DNA of 64,000 nucleotides from contig OW386286.2 in assembly GCA_936432065.2 (NCBI GenBank), positions 83,021,652 to 83,085,651 on the forward strand. The letters are read 5' to 3'. Shown in pieces: positions 35,438-46,529 of this stretch (within the stretch, counting starts at the first letter, position 1; every line of letters begins with the position of its first letter). The position numbers and the translations under genes are program-made. The stretch is from Rutpela maculata. Its lineage: Eukaryota > Arthropoda > Insecta > Coleoptera > Cerambycidae. The notes below the pieces were generated by a model that made no database searches, was not told where the DNA came from, and was given only the letters and a program-made list of their open reading frames with translations.

Positions 35438-35671
35438 TGTAGGATGATAATTAATAAAACACTAATTACACCTAAACATACTTTAATTAATTCGTGTAAT
35501 GAACACAAGAAAAACATAGGTAAAATTAGGAAAACATCTCAAGCACGTATGACATTGTCCCGCGCGTCTAGTCACTTCTCTTCTTCTGCCGTTGACAGCT
35601 GATCGGTTACGAGACACTGTGGAAGCGTTAAGCCCGCTTTACATAGGGGAATTAAATAAGGGGTCGCTACA
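35438..35671 (-). repeat. 3' LTR of gypsy copy 1
   Basis: 234 bp. On minus it starts TGTAGCGACC and ends CCTACA. Differences from the 5' LTR include the ACCTAAAC/ACCCAAAC, TGTGGAAG/TGTGCAAG and GGGGTCGCTACA/GGAGTCGCCACA positions. Confidence 0.93.
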
Positions 35672-35684
35672 CACTCCCCCTTTG
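35672..35684 (-). other. Polypurine tract
   Basis: Read on minus, AAAGGGGGAGTG directly precedes the 3' LTR, the normal site of plus-strand priming. Confidence 0.8.
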
Positions 35685-35784
35685 GATCACACTACCGCCC
35701 CGGGTGTGATACAAAACGAAGGAAGGGGGTCAAACGTCCACGACACTTTTGGCGCGGCGCACTCGCGAAGAACGGCGCGGCACG

Positions 35785-38322
35785 TCACTGTTGCACTGGC
35801 AACGGCCTGGAACGTTGACTAGGCGTAGTTGAGGTCCTGGAACCTGGATCCGGAGGTGGGCCTGGAATAGGCGTTGCTGAAGCAGGTTGCTGGGGCAACT
35901 GACGTCGAGGGCGTCCTCTACGACGTATGGGGTGAACTGGAACCGGATTCGGGGTGTCCTGGGTAGGCGGCACATATTTGGTTAATGCCGACACATGATA
36001 GGTACCGAGAGGTACTGTGGGATTTGTTGGATTCTTTATTTCGTAGGAGGTCGGGCTCACAATTCTAGAGACTTGGTAGGGGCCATCTCTACGTGGTACA
36101 AATTTGGAAGTGATTCCAGCTTTGGCTTTGCTTAGCACATGAGTATTGACAAGTACGAGGTCTGATACTTTGTAGGTCACATCACGGCGTTTGCTGTCAG
36201 CAGTTCTTTTTCGGCTGTCTTGTTGGCGTTCGTGAGTCTCTCGGGCCTGGCTGACAGTGTTCGCCATGGTACGCAGATAAGGAGTAATCTGAGGTACAAA
36301 ATTGTCGCTTTCGATGATGGCTCTGAAGTCTCTTCGCGTATCATCGGGGGTGCGTAACTCTCTACCGAAAGTTAGGTAGGCTGGAGTGAATCCTGTAGAC
36401 TGGCACACGGATGTGTTCATGGCAAATCGCACTGAGGAGATTTTGTCCTTCCAGCTGGTGTGGTCATCTGCCGTGAGGATGGCAAGTTGCGTTTTTTGAT
36501 CTCGGTTCTTACGTTCCACCGGATTGGCGGCAGGATGGTAAGCAGGGATAAGACTTTGGGTGAACCCCAGAGCTTGGGCTACATGCTGCATGACTCCGCT
36601 AACAAATTGGCTTCCGTTATCGCTGATAATTTTTCGAGGAGTTCCGTAACGAAGTATGATTTCATCGATTAGGCATTTGGCACAGGCTTCGGCTGTGGCT
36701 ACTTTAAGTGGAAACATTTCTGTCCAGCGAGTAGATGTATCTTCGATGATAAAAATCCATCGCTCTCCAGTAGGAGTCTCTGGAAGAGGTCCAAAAAGGT
36801 CAATTGCAATGACTTCAAATCTTTGTGCTTGCACGGGGGTCTGAAGTAAGCCAGATGGCTTCATGTTAGAAGATTTATACCGTTGGTAGTCTATACACTG
36901 AGAAACATGTGCGGTAACGTCTCTTCTCATGCCTGTCCAATAATAACGAGGAATGATTCTTTGTAGGGTGCGTTCCACACAATAGTGACCAGCAAGTGGA
37001 GAATCGTGAGTTTCTTTGAGTACCTTTTGAATCTGACTCTTTGGTACGACTTGCTGCGCTTCTTCTCCACCATGATCTGGGGAGTAACGGTATAAAATAC
37101 CGTTCATCATCAGGTAACCGCGGTCACTCCATCTGTGAGTGTCTACCGGGTTAGGGTCTGGAGACTCAAAACAGTTGATTATTCGAGCTATGTCTGAGTC
37201 GGTTAGTTGTTCCTCTCTCACAGCTCTAGCATCATCAACAGGAAGGTTGATGGTAACGAAGCAAACATCGGATGTTTCGGCTTGGCTGCTGTCATGGCAG
37301 ATATGGCGCGACAATGTGTCGGCTAGAACGTTCTGACGTGCAGGAACATATTCTATATTCAGGTTTCTCTGCGCAGGCGTCAGTAAACAACTTGTGTATT
37401 CGATTGGTTTCTCGTCTGCTCCCTGCCCCTGGAGTAAAGCTGTTTCGCATTCTTCGATGATTTCATCTTCGAGTAATTTGTCACGTTCCTGACGAAGAAT
37501 TTCTTTCTGCGCAGGGGCAAGTCGATACGGAGGTTGAAAAATGGGAGTCTCATCCGTTAACTTGATGGTATGCTCAGCATAAGGAGTAAGCTCTTTGCTT
37601 TTCTCAAAAACTGTTTTATGTGACTGTAGTAGTTGTTCCAACTGTGCCTTCTGACTTATAGTTAGGTTTCTGCCATCATTTTCAGTGAGCTGAAATTCGG
37701 TTTGGTAGGCACTAACTATAGGACAAGGTGGGGCCGTTGTAATAGGCTCCTTGAAAAAATCAAAAGCAACCGAAGGGTGTCCATTGAAATACCATTGACC
37801 CTTGGGTATGTTCAAAACCATTTGTCCACTCGTAATGAAATCGATTCCTAGGAGAGTTTTGCTGTCTAAATGCTCAGGAATTGCTATGAATATAGTTGGT
37901 ATACTTTTTCCTTGCAAGATCACCTGAGTTTCGAAAATTCGCACCACTACTCGACGTGAATGTCCATCCGCTAGGACCATTTGTAGGAGCTCTTCTTTGT
38001 AAGGTAAATTCGATTCACAGAAATGTGTGTAAAGAACGTGTCCTGCGATGCTGTTTCTAGCACCGGAATCTATGTAGGCAAGTCCCCGTCTTCCTACAAT
38101 CTCAACATGTACCAATGGTCTAGACATTGTAGAAACTGGGTTAATTTCAGTGAGGAAAATGTCGATACTTGAGGCATGTGTCGTAGCAGAGCCAATACTG
38201 TTGGTACCTTGACGTCTCGTGCTGGAAGTACTCTGAGTACGACGATTGGGGCACTGGGAACGTATGTAACCTGGCGTTCCACATCCAAAGCAACTAATAC
38301 CAGCAGAAGTGGTAGGCGAGTT
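35785..38322 (-). CDS. pol: Gypsy pol: protease plus integrase with RT/RNase H cores deleted in frame
   Basis: The frame is open from just after the gag stop (38322); the first Met is at 38127, giving 780 codons. Numbering from that Met: a second zinc knuckle (CFGCGTPGYIRSQC, with Tyr for His) lies upstream; retropepsin DSG at 20-22 and LLGIDF near 92; RT start IIEECE at 223-228; then a jump to RNase H-like LLQGQGADEKPIEY and a second jump at about 255 into IEYVPARQNVLADTLSRH. The integrase zinc module has H374, H381, C411 but Tyr at 414 where the last Cys should be. Core D443, D503 and E538 are intact. The GPY motif is at 682-684. Both deletions keep the frame. Confidence 0.9.
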   Translation of the reverse strand, partial: NSPTTSAGISCFGCGTPGYIRSQCPNRRTQSTSSTRRQGTNSIGSATTHASSIDIFLTEINPVSTMSRPLVHVEIVGRRGLAYIDSGARNSIAGHVLYTHFCESNLPYKEELLQMVLADGHSRRVVVRIFETQVILQGKSIPTIFIAIPEHLDSKTLLGIDFITSGQMVLNIPKGQWYFNGHPSVAFDFFKEPITTAPPCPIVSAYQTEFQLTENDGRNLTISQKAQLEQLLQSHKTVFEKSKELTPYAEHTIKLTDETPIFQPPYRLAPAQKEILRQERDKLLEDEIIEECETALLQGQGADEKPIEYTSCLLTPAQRNLNIEYVPARQNVLADTLSRHICHDSSQAETSDVCFVTINLPVDDARAVREEQLTDSDIARIINCFESPDPNPVDTHRWSDRGYLMMNGILYRYSPDHGGEEAQQVVPKSQIQKVLKETHDSPLAGHYCVERTLQRIIPRYYWTGMRRDVTAHVSQCIDYQRYKSSNMKPSGLLQTPVQAQRFEVIAIDLFGPLPETPTGERWIFIIEDTSTRWTEMFPLKVATAEACAKCLIDEIILRYGTPRKIISDNGSQFVSGVMQHVAQALGFTQSLIPAYHPAANPVERKNRDQKTQLAILTADDHTSWKDKISSVRFAMNTSVCQSTGFTPAYLTFGRELRTPDDTRRDFRAIIESDNFVPQITPYLRTMANTVSQARETHERQQDSRKRTADSKRRDVTYKVSDLVLVNTHVLSKAKAGITSKFVPRRDGPYQVSRIVSPTSYEIKNPTNPTVPLGTYHVSALTKYVPPTQDTPNPVPVHPIRRRGRPRRQLPQQPASATPIPGPPPDPGSRTSTTPSQRSRPLPVQQ

Positions 38323-38874
38323 TTAACTGGTACTCGGCTGACTAACGTTTCCTTGATTAGCAGCATACTTGCGGCATTCTGCCTGAAGATGGCCAAAATT
38401 CTTGCAGAATTGGCATTTGGGGCGAAGACGTACCGTTTTGTCATCATTTGCACTACTCTGTTTCAATGTAGTAGGTGGCGTTGACTTGTTCTCGGTAAAA
38501 CTATCCTCGATAGATCTGGCCTTCTCAATTAGTTCAGAGAAAGAGGTCACTTGTTCTCTAGGTAACCTAAATCGAATTCTTCGGTTTAAAAGACCGTAAA
38601 TCATGTCCAGCTGATGCGTTGCATGCAATTCTGGAGTTTTCGGTAAGCGAGCTAAAAGAGCACGAGCAGAATTTACAAAAAGATCTGTTGGTTCTTTATC
38701 CCCTTGTTCCTTGGAGAATAATTCCTTGAAAATCTTGTGTGGCGGCTTATTGTAACCGAATGAATGTTGTAATGCCTTTACTGCTTCATCCCAAGTGGAA
38801 ATTGTAGATTTGATTCCTCGCCACCAGGTTGCAGCATTGTGGTCAAGCAACATCGGCAATCCCTTGATTTGCAT
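38323..38874 (-). CDS. gag: Gypsy gag, C-terminal part with zinc knuckle
   Basis: 183 codons. NAATWWRGIKS is a typical capsid motif, and the CCHC knuckle CQFCKNFGHLQAEC uses C154, C157, H162 and C167. It ends in TAA (38323-38325) in the same frame as pol, with no other stop for the next 65 codons. The N-terminal gag part is in another frame (see next entry). Confidence 0.85.
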   Translation of the reverse strand: MQIKGLPMLLDHNAATWWRGIKSTISTWDEAVKALQHSFGYNKPPHKIFKELFSKEQGDKEPTDLFVNSARALLARLPKTPELHATHQLDMIYGLLNRRIRFRLPREQVTSFSELIEKARSIEDSFTENKSTPPTTLKQSSANDDKTVRLRPKCQFCKNFGHLQAECRKYAANQGNVSQPSTS

Positions 38875-39163
38875 TTTCCTCTGTAATATTTACACAGTCT
38901 CTGTAAACATTAATAGCGCTAATAAAGGCTTCCACGTCCTCATCTTTGTTTCCGGCAAACCGCGAAGCACATTTCGAAAAGTTGCCGCTAGAAATTGAAG
39001 CTTGTGCTTGTTGACTAGTAATCAAAGCTTGAGTCACGCCCTTTAATAGGTTTTGCAACTGTTCTTCCGTCATTACAATTGGGTCAGGCATTGTTACAGT
39101 TGATGAATCGACAGAAATTGATGTATTACAAACGTTACGTTGACTCCTGAGATTGTAACTCAT
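38843..39163 (-). pseudogene. gag: Gypsy gag, N-terminal part (frameshifted)
   Basis: 106 codons from MSYNLRSQRNVCNTS, with SKCASRFAGNKDEDVEAFIS near the middle. It overlaps the C-terminal gag frame by 32 bp, and similarity passes from one frame to the other around 38870, so a small indel has broken gag. All three copies share it. Confidence 0.8.
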
Positions 39164-39515
39164 TAATTCGCAAAATTTTGTAGAATTTTAATTGCATGAA
39201 AATCCGCTTTCAAATTTGACTGCATACAAATCCGCAGAAACACTAAAAGTCTAGTGAAATGAAATAAATCTTACAATTGTCTGTTGAATGTTCAAATACT
39301 TGAAACGCGCACAAAATGTTCGTGGATAGCACACAGAATTTGTTTATCTGAGGTAGAATGTTTTTCAAAAACCGAAATATGCATGAGAGTTCATGAAACA
39401 TGTAACCAGCGACGAAAATGTCCTTAGTCGAAATACAGCACGAAATGTTCATGAAAGCAATGTAAAATGTCTATTTTACTCGAACGAAAAGGGTACAGCC
39501 CAATAAAGTTCATTT

Positions 39516-39720
39516 AAATGTGAAACCGGCGACGTAGAATGTCTTTTCCTAGTCGAAATAAACCAGCTGTTTGTGAAAATAGCACAATAAATGTGAAAAC
39601 CGGCGACGTAGAATGTCTTTTCCTAGTCGAAATAAACCAACTGTTAATGAGAACAGCACAATAAATGTGAACACCGGCGACTCAGAATGTCTTTCTAGTC
39701 GAAATAAGCACAAAATCTGT
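39516..39720. repeat. 73-74-bp tandem repeats in the gypsy leader
   Basis: AAATGTGAA(A)ACCGGCGAC recurs at 39516, 39589 and 39663 (third unit partial), each followed by GTAGAATGTCTTTTCCTAGT or a variant. A more diverged unit (ACCAGCGACGAAAATGTCCT) lies at about 39405. They lie between the primer-binding site and gag. Confidence 0.8.
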
Positions 39721-39990
39721 GAGTTAGTGTCTTTGAAATTATTGAATGCACACGGCGTGTGAGTTATTCAAAACTTGCAGCAATCAGAAACTAGAAGCTC
39801 TACTTACAGTTTCAAATCCTCTCTTTTACCTTACAGAAGTGGAAGTTCTTGCACAACAACTGCTTGGATTTCTTGGCCCAAAACACTGGATTTTGATCAC
39901 TTTCGCAAAAACCTGTATTAGTACCGCCAAAAGTTTTAACCTAACTCTCGACACGAAACACTCTGACACAGCATTTTTGTTAGAAAGAGT

Positions 39991-40005
39991 CCCAGTTGAG
40001 CGCCA
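39991..40005 (-). other. Primer-binding site of the gypsy element
   Basis: On minus, TGGCGCTCAACTGGG starts 5 nt after the 5' LTR end. TGGCGC is the usual complement of a tRNA 3' CCA end; the tRNA species cannot be named with certainty. Confidence 0.65.
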
Positions 40006-40010
40006 CTTTT

Positions 40011-40244
40011 TGTAGGATGATAATTAATAAAACACTAATTACACCCAAACATACTTTAATTAATTCGTGTAATGAACACAAGAAAAACATAGGTAAAATT
40101 AGGAAAACATCTCAAGCACGTATGACATTGTCCCGCGCGTCTAGTCACTTCTCTTCTTCTGCCGTTGACAGCTGATCGGTTACGAGACACTGTGCAAGCG
40201 TTAAGCCCGCTTTACATAGGGGAATTAAATAAGGAGTCGCCACA
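40011..40244 (-). repeat. 5' LTR of gypsy copy 1
   Basis: 234 bp. On minus it starts TGTGGCGACTCC and ends CCTACA. Identical-looking copies follow at 43694-43927 and 47377-47610. Confidence 0.93.
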
Positions 40245-40403
40245 ATATTAAATATTCGTTTTGGAATATTCCTGTAAGGATTCATAATTCAAAAAAAGAT
40301 ATTTCAGAATATTCTATGAATATTTTTGTGCTATCTGGGAGTATTTTATTTCCACTGCTGAGTATAGTTCATATAATCCTGACAGTGTGAAAACATTGCT
40401 GCT

Positions 40404-41810
40404 TCAGTAGCGAGTAGATGTATCTTCGATGATAAAAATCCATCGCTCTCCAGTAGGAGTCTCTGGAAGAGGTCCAAAAAGGTCAATTGCAATGACTTCA
40501 AATCTTTGTGCTTGCACGGGGGTCTGAAGTAAGCCAGATGGCTTCATGTTAGAAGATTTATACCGTTGGTAGTCTATACACTGAGAAACATGTGCGGTAA
40601 CGTCTCTTCTCATGCCTGTCCAATAATAACGAGGAATGATTCTTTGTAGGGTGCGTTCCACACCATAGTGACCAGCAAGTGGAGAATCGTGAGTTTCTTT
40701 GAGTACCTTTTGAATCTGACTCTTTGGTACGACTTGCTGCGCTTCTTCTCCACCATGATCTGGGGAGTAACGGTATAAAATACCGTTCATCATCAGGTAA
40801 CCGCGGTCACTCCATCTGTGAGTGTCTACCGGGTTAGGGTCTGGAGACTCAAAACAGTTGATTATTCGAGCTATGTCTGAGTCGGTTAGTTGTTCCTCTC
40901 TCACAGCTCTAGCATCATCAACAGGAAGGTTGATGGTAACGAAGCAAACATCGGATGTTTCGGCTTGGCTGCTGTCATGGCAGATATGGCGCGACAATGT
41001 GTCGGCTAGAACGTTCTGACGTGCAGGAACATATTCTATATTCAGGTTTCTCTGCGCAGGCGTCAGTAAACAACTTGTGTATTCGATTGGTTTCTCGTCT
41101 GCTCCCTGCCCCTGGAGTAAAGCTGTTTCGCATTCTTCGATGATTTCATCTTCGAGTAATTTGTCACGTTCCTGACGAAGAATTTCTTTCTGCGCAGGGG
41201 CAAGTCGATACGGAGGTTGAAAAATGGGAGTCTCATCCGTTAACTTGATGGTATGCTCAGCATAAGGAGTAAGCTCTTTGCTTTTCTCAAAAACTGTTTT
41301 ATGTGACTGTAGTAGTTGTTCCAACTGTGCCTTCTGACTTATAGTTAGGTTTCTGCCATCATTTTCAGTGAGCTGAAATTCGGTTTGGTAGGCACTAACT
41401 ATAGGACAAGGTGGGGCCGTTGTAATAGGCTCCTTGAAAAAATCAAAAGCAACCGAAGGGTGTCCATTGAAATACCATTGACCCTTGGGTATGTTCAAAA
41501 CCATTTGTCCACTCGTAATGAAATCGATTCCTAGGAGAGTTTTGCTGTCTAAATGCTCAGGAATTGCTATGAATATAGTTGGTATACTTTTTCCTTGCAA
41601 GATCACCTGAGTTTCGAAAATTCGCACCACTACTCGACGTGAATGTCCATCCGCTAGGACCATTTGTAGGAGCTCTTCTTTGTAAGGTAAATTCGATTCA
41701 CAGAAATGTGTGTAAAGAACGTGTCCTGCGATGCTGTTTCTAGCACCGGAATCTATGTAGGCAAGTCCCCGTCTTCCTACAATCTCAACATGTACCAATG
41801 GTCTAGACAT
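40404..41810 (-). pseudogene. pol: Gypsy pol fragment, unit 2 (truncated in integrase)
   Basis: 468 codons, identical to the start of copy 1 pol except Gly for Cys at 383. It ends one codon after IIEDTSTR, where the tandem junction replaces the rest of the integrase core, so only the first catalytic Asp (443) remains. Confidence 0.9.
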
Positions 41811-42005
41811 TGTAGAAACTGGGTTAATTTCAGTGAGGAAAATGTCGATACTTGAGGCATGTGTCGTAGCAGAGCCAATACTGTTGGTACCTTGACGTCT
41901 CGTGCTGGAAGTACTCTGAGTACGACGATTGGGGCACTGGGAACGTATGTAACCTGGCGTTCCACATCCAAAGCAACTAATACCAGCAGAAGTGGTAGGC
42001 GAGTT

Positions 42006-42846
42006 TTAACTGGTACTCGGCTGACTAACGTTTCCTTGATTAGCAGCATACTTGCGGCATTCTGCCTGAAGATGGCCAAAATTCTTGCAGAATTGGCATT
42101 TGGGGCGAAGACGTACCGTTTTGTCATCATTTGCACTACTCTGTTTCAATGTAGTAGGTGGCGTTGACTTGTTCTCGGTAAAACTATCCTCGATAGATCT
42201 GGCCTTCTCAATTAGTTCAGAGAAAGAGGTCACTTGTTCTCTAGGTAACCTAAATCGAATTCTTCGGTTTAAAAGACCGTAAATCATGTCCAGCTGATGC
42301 GTTGCATGCAATTCTGGAGTTTTCGGTAAGCGAGCTAAAAGAGCACGAGCAGAATTTACAAAAAGATCTGTTGGTTCTTTATCCCCTTGTTCCTTGGAGA
42401 ATAATTCCTTGAAAATCTTGTGTGGCGGCTTATTGTAACCGAATGAATGTCGTAATGCCTTTACTGCTTCATCCCAAGTGGAAATTGTAGATTTGATTCC
42501 TCGCCACCAGGTTGCAGCATTGTGGTCAAGCAACATCGGCAATCCCTTGATTTGCATTTTCCTCTGTAATATTTACACAGTCTCTGTAAACATTAATAGC
42601 GCTAATAAAGGCTTCCACGTCCTCATCTTTGTTTCCGGCAAACCGCGAAGCACATTTCGAAAAGTTGCCGCTAGAAATTGAAGCTTGTGCTTGTTGACTA
42701 GTAATCAAAGCTTGAGTCACGCCCTTTAATAGGTTTTGCAACTGTTCTTCCGTCATTACAATTGGGTCAGGCATTGTTACAGTTGATGAATCGACAGAAA
42801 TTGATGTATTACAAACGTTACGTTGACTCCTGAGATTGTAACTCAT
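42006..42846 (-). pseudogene. gag: Gypsy gag, unit 2 (two frames)
   Basis: Same two overlapping frames as copy 1 (42526-42846 and 42006-42557) with the same frameshift and TAA. One change, Gln36 to Arg in the second frame. Confidence 0.88.
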
Positions 42847-43693
42847 TAATTCGCAAAATTTTGTAGAATTTTAATTGCATGAAAATCCGCTTTCAAATTT
42901 GACTGCATACAAATCCGCAGAAACACTAAAAGTCTAGTGAAATGAAATAAATCTTACAATTGTCTGTTGAATGTTCAAATACTTGAAACGCGCACAAAAT
43001 GTTCGTGGATAGCACACAGAATTTGTTTATCTGAGGTAGAATGTTTTTCAAAAACCGAAATATGCATGAGAGTTCATGAAACATGTAACCAGCGACGAAA
43101 ATGTCCTTAGTCGAAATACAGCACGAAATGTTCATGAAAGCAATGTAAAATGTCTATTTTACTCGAACGAAAAGGGTACAGCCCAATAAAGTTCATTTAA
43201 ATGTGAAACCGGCGACGTAGAATGTCTTTTCCTAGTCGAAATAAACCAGCTGTTTGTGAAAATAGCACAATAAATGTGAAAACCGGCGACGTAGAATGTC
43301 TTTTCCTAGTCGAAATAAACCAACTGTTAATGAGAACAGCACAATAAATGTGAACACCGGCGACTCAGAATGTCTTTCTAGTCGAAATAAGCACAAAATC
43401 TGTGAGTTAGTGTCTTTGAAATTATTGAATGCACACGGCGTGTGAGTTATTCAAAACTTGCAGCAATCAGAAACTAGAAGCTCTACTTACAGTTTCAAAT
43501 CCTCTCTTTTACCTTACAGAAGTGGAAGTTCTTGCACAACAACTGCTTGGATTTCTTGGCCCAAAACACTGGATTTTGATCACTTTCGCAAAAACCTGTA
43601 TTAGTACCGCCAAAAGTTTTAACCTAACTCTCGACACGAAACACTCTGACACAGCATTTTTGTTAGAAAGAGTCCCAGTTGAGCGCCACTTTT

Positions 43694-43927
43694 TGTAGGA
43701 TGATAATTAATAAAACACTAATTACACCCAAACATACTTTAATTAATTCGTGTAATGAACACAAGAAAAACATAGGTAAAATTAGGAAAACATCTCAAGC
43801 ACGTATGACATTGTCCCGCGCGTCTAGTCACTTCTCTTCTTCTGCCGTTGACAGCTGATCGGTTACGAGACACTGTGCAAGCGTTAAGCCCGCTTTACAT
43901 AGGGGAATTAAATAAGGAGTCGCCACA
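43694..43927 (-). repeat. LTR, unit 2
   Basis: Copy of the 5' LTR at offset 3683. No second LTR accompanies this unit. Confidence 0.92.
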
Positions 43928-44086
43928 ATATTAAATATTCGTTTTGGAATATTCCTGTAAGGATTCATAATTCAAAAAAAGATATTTCAGAATATTCTAT
44001 GAATATTTTTGTGCTATCTGGGAGTATTTTATTTCCACTGCTGAGTATAGTTCATATAATCCTGACAGTGTGAAAACATTGCTGCT

Positions 44087-45493
44087 TCAGTAGCGAGTAG
44101 ATGTATCTTCGATGATAAAAATCCATCGCTCTCCAGTAGGAGTCTCTGGAAGAGGTCCAAAAAGGTCAATTGCAATGACTTCAAATCTTTGTGCTTGCAC
44201 GGGGGTCTGAAGTAAGCCAGATGGCTTCATGTTAGAAGATTTATACCGTTGGTAGTCTATACACTGAGAAACATGTGCGGTAACGTCTCTTCTCATGCCT
44301 GTCCAATAATAACGAGGAATGATTCTTTGTAGGGTGCGTTCCACACCATAGTGACCAGCAAGTGGAGAATCGTGAGTTTCTTTGAGTACCTTTTGAATCT
44401 GACTCTTTGGTACGACTTGCTGCGCTTCTTCTCCACCATGATCTGGGGAGTAACGGTATAAAATACCGTTCATCATCAGGTAACCGCGGTCACTCCATCT
44501 GTGAGTGTCTACCGGGTTAGGGTCTGGAGACTCAAAACAGTTGATTATTCGAGCTATGTCTGAGTCGGTTAGTTGTTCCTCTCTCACAGCTCTAGCATCA
44601 TCAACAGGAAGGTTGATGGTAACGAAGCAAACATCGGATGTTTCGGCTTGGCTGCTGTCATGGCAGATATGGCGCGACAATGTGTCGGCTAGAACGTTCT
44701 GACGTGCAGGAACATATTCTATATTCAGGTTTCTCTGCGCAGGCGTCAGTAAACAACTTGTGTATTCGATTGGTTTCTCGTCTGCTCCCTGCCCCTGGAG
44801 TAAAGCTGTTTCGCATTCTTCGATGATTTCATCTTCGAGTAATTTGTCACGTTCCTGACGAAGAATTTCTTTCTGCGCAGGGGCAAGTCGATACGGAGGT
44901 TGAAAAATGGGAGTCTCATCCGTTAACTTGATGGTATGCTCAGCATAAGGAGTAAGCTCTTTGCTTTTCTCAAAAACTGTTTTATGTGACTGTAGTAGTT
45001 GTTCCAACTGTGCCTTCTGACTTATAGTTAGGTTTCTGCCATCATTTTCAGTGAGCTGAAATTCGGTTTGGTAGGCACTAACTATAGGACAAGGTGGGGC
45101 CGTTGTAATAGGCTCCTTGAAAAAATCAAAAGCAACCGAAGGGTGTCCATTGAAATACCATTGACCCTTGGGTATGTTCAAAACCATTTGTCCACTCGTA
45201 ATGAAATCGATTCCTAGGAGAGTTTTGCTGTCTAAATGCTCAGGAATTGCTATGAATATAGTTGGTATACTTTTTCCTTGCAAGATCACCTGAGTTTCGA
45301 AAATTCGCACCACTACTCGACGTGAATGTCCATCCGCTAGGACCATTTGTAGGAGCTCTTCTTTGTAAGGTAAATTCGATTCACAGAAATGTGTGTAAAG
45401 AACGTGTCCTGCGATGCTGTTTCTAGCACCGGAATCTATGTAGGCAAGTCCCCGTCTTCCTACAATCTCAACATGTACCAATGGTCTAGACAT
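44087..45493 (-). pseudogene. pol: Gypsy pol fragment, unit 3
   Basis: 468 codons, same translation as unit 2, with the same junction-made stop after IIEDTSTR. Confidence 0.9.
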
Positions 45494-45688
45494 TGTAGAA
45501 ACTGGGTTAATTTCAGTGAGGAAAATGTCGATACTTGAGGCATGTGTCGTAGCAGAGCCAATACTGTTGGTACCTTGACGTCTCGTGCTGGAAGTACTCT
45601 GAGTACGACGATTGGGGCACTGGGAACGTATGTAACCTGGCGTTCCACATCCAAAGCAACTAATACCAGCAGAAGTGGTAGGCGAGTT

Positions 45689-46529
45689 TTAACTGGTACT
45701 CGGCTGACTAACGTTTCCTTGATTAGCAGCATACTTGCGGCATTCTGCCTGAAGATGGCCAAAATTCTTGCAGAATTGGCATTTGGGGCGAAGACGTACC
45801 GTTTTGTCATCATTTGCACTACTCTGTTTCAATGTAGTAGGTGGCGTTGACTTGTTCTCGGTAAAACTATCCTCGATAGATCTGGCCTTCTCAATTAGTT
45901 CAGAGAAAGAGGTCACTTGTTCTCTAGGTAACCTAAATCGAATTCTTCGGTTTAAAAGACCGTAAATCATGTCCAGCTGATGCGTTGCATGCAATTCTGG
46001 AGTTTTCGGTAAGCGAGCTAAAAGAGCACGAGCAGAATTTACAAAAAGATCTGTTGGTTCTTTATCCCCTTGTTCCTTGGAGAATAATTCCTTGAAAATC
46101 TTGTGTGGCGGCTTATTGTAACCGAATGAATGTTGTAATGCCTTTACTGCTTCATCCCAAGTGGAAATTGTAGATTTGATTCCTCGCCACCAGGTTGCAG
46201 CATTGTGGTCAAGCAACATCGGCAATCCCTTGATTTGCATTTTCCTCTGTAATATTTACACAGTCTCTGTAAACATTAATAGCGCTAATAAAGGCTTCCA
46301 CGTCCTCATCTTTGTTTCCGGCAAACCGCGAAGCACATTTCGAAAAGTTGCCGCTAGAAATTGAAGCTTGTGCTTGTTGACTAGTAATCAAAGCTTGAGT
46401 CACGCCCTTTAATAGGTTTTGCAACTGTTCTTCCGTCATTACAATTGGGTCAGGCATTGTTACAGTTGATGAATCGACAGAAATTGATGTATTACAAACG
46501 TTACGTTGACTCCTGAGATTGTAACTCAT
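45689..46529 (-). pseudogene. gag: Gypsy gag, unit 3 (two frames)
   Basis: Frames 46209-46529 and 45689-46240, same frameshift and stop as copy 1; Gln at position 36 as in copy 1. Confidence 0.88.

Larger units (their letters stand above)
35438..40244 (-). mobile_element. Ty3/gypsy LTR retrotransposon, copy 1 (both LTRs, RT-deleted)
   Basis: LTRs 35438-35671 and 40011-40244 are each 234 bp with TG...CA ends (read on minus) and differ at four positions seen. ATAT is duplicated at 35434-35437 and 40245-40248. The polypurine tract AAAGGGGGAGTG is next to the left LTR. A primer-binding site beginning TGGCGCTCAACTGGG is 5 nt inside the right LTR. Gag, protease, integrase and a GPY/F module are present; the RT core and most of RNase H are gone. 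At 4.8 kb it is well short of a normal element. Confidence 0.95.

Noticed and set aside
38094..38484. Overlapping 119- and 102-codon frames over gag
   Set aside because: They are other-frame shadows of the gag/pol region; the zinc-knuckle frame is the real one.
39516..39720. CRISPR-like array
   Set aside because: Repeats with no variable unique spacers, in a eukaryotic retroelement leader; simple tandem repeats.
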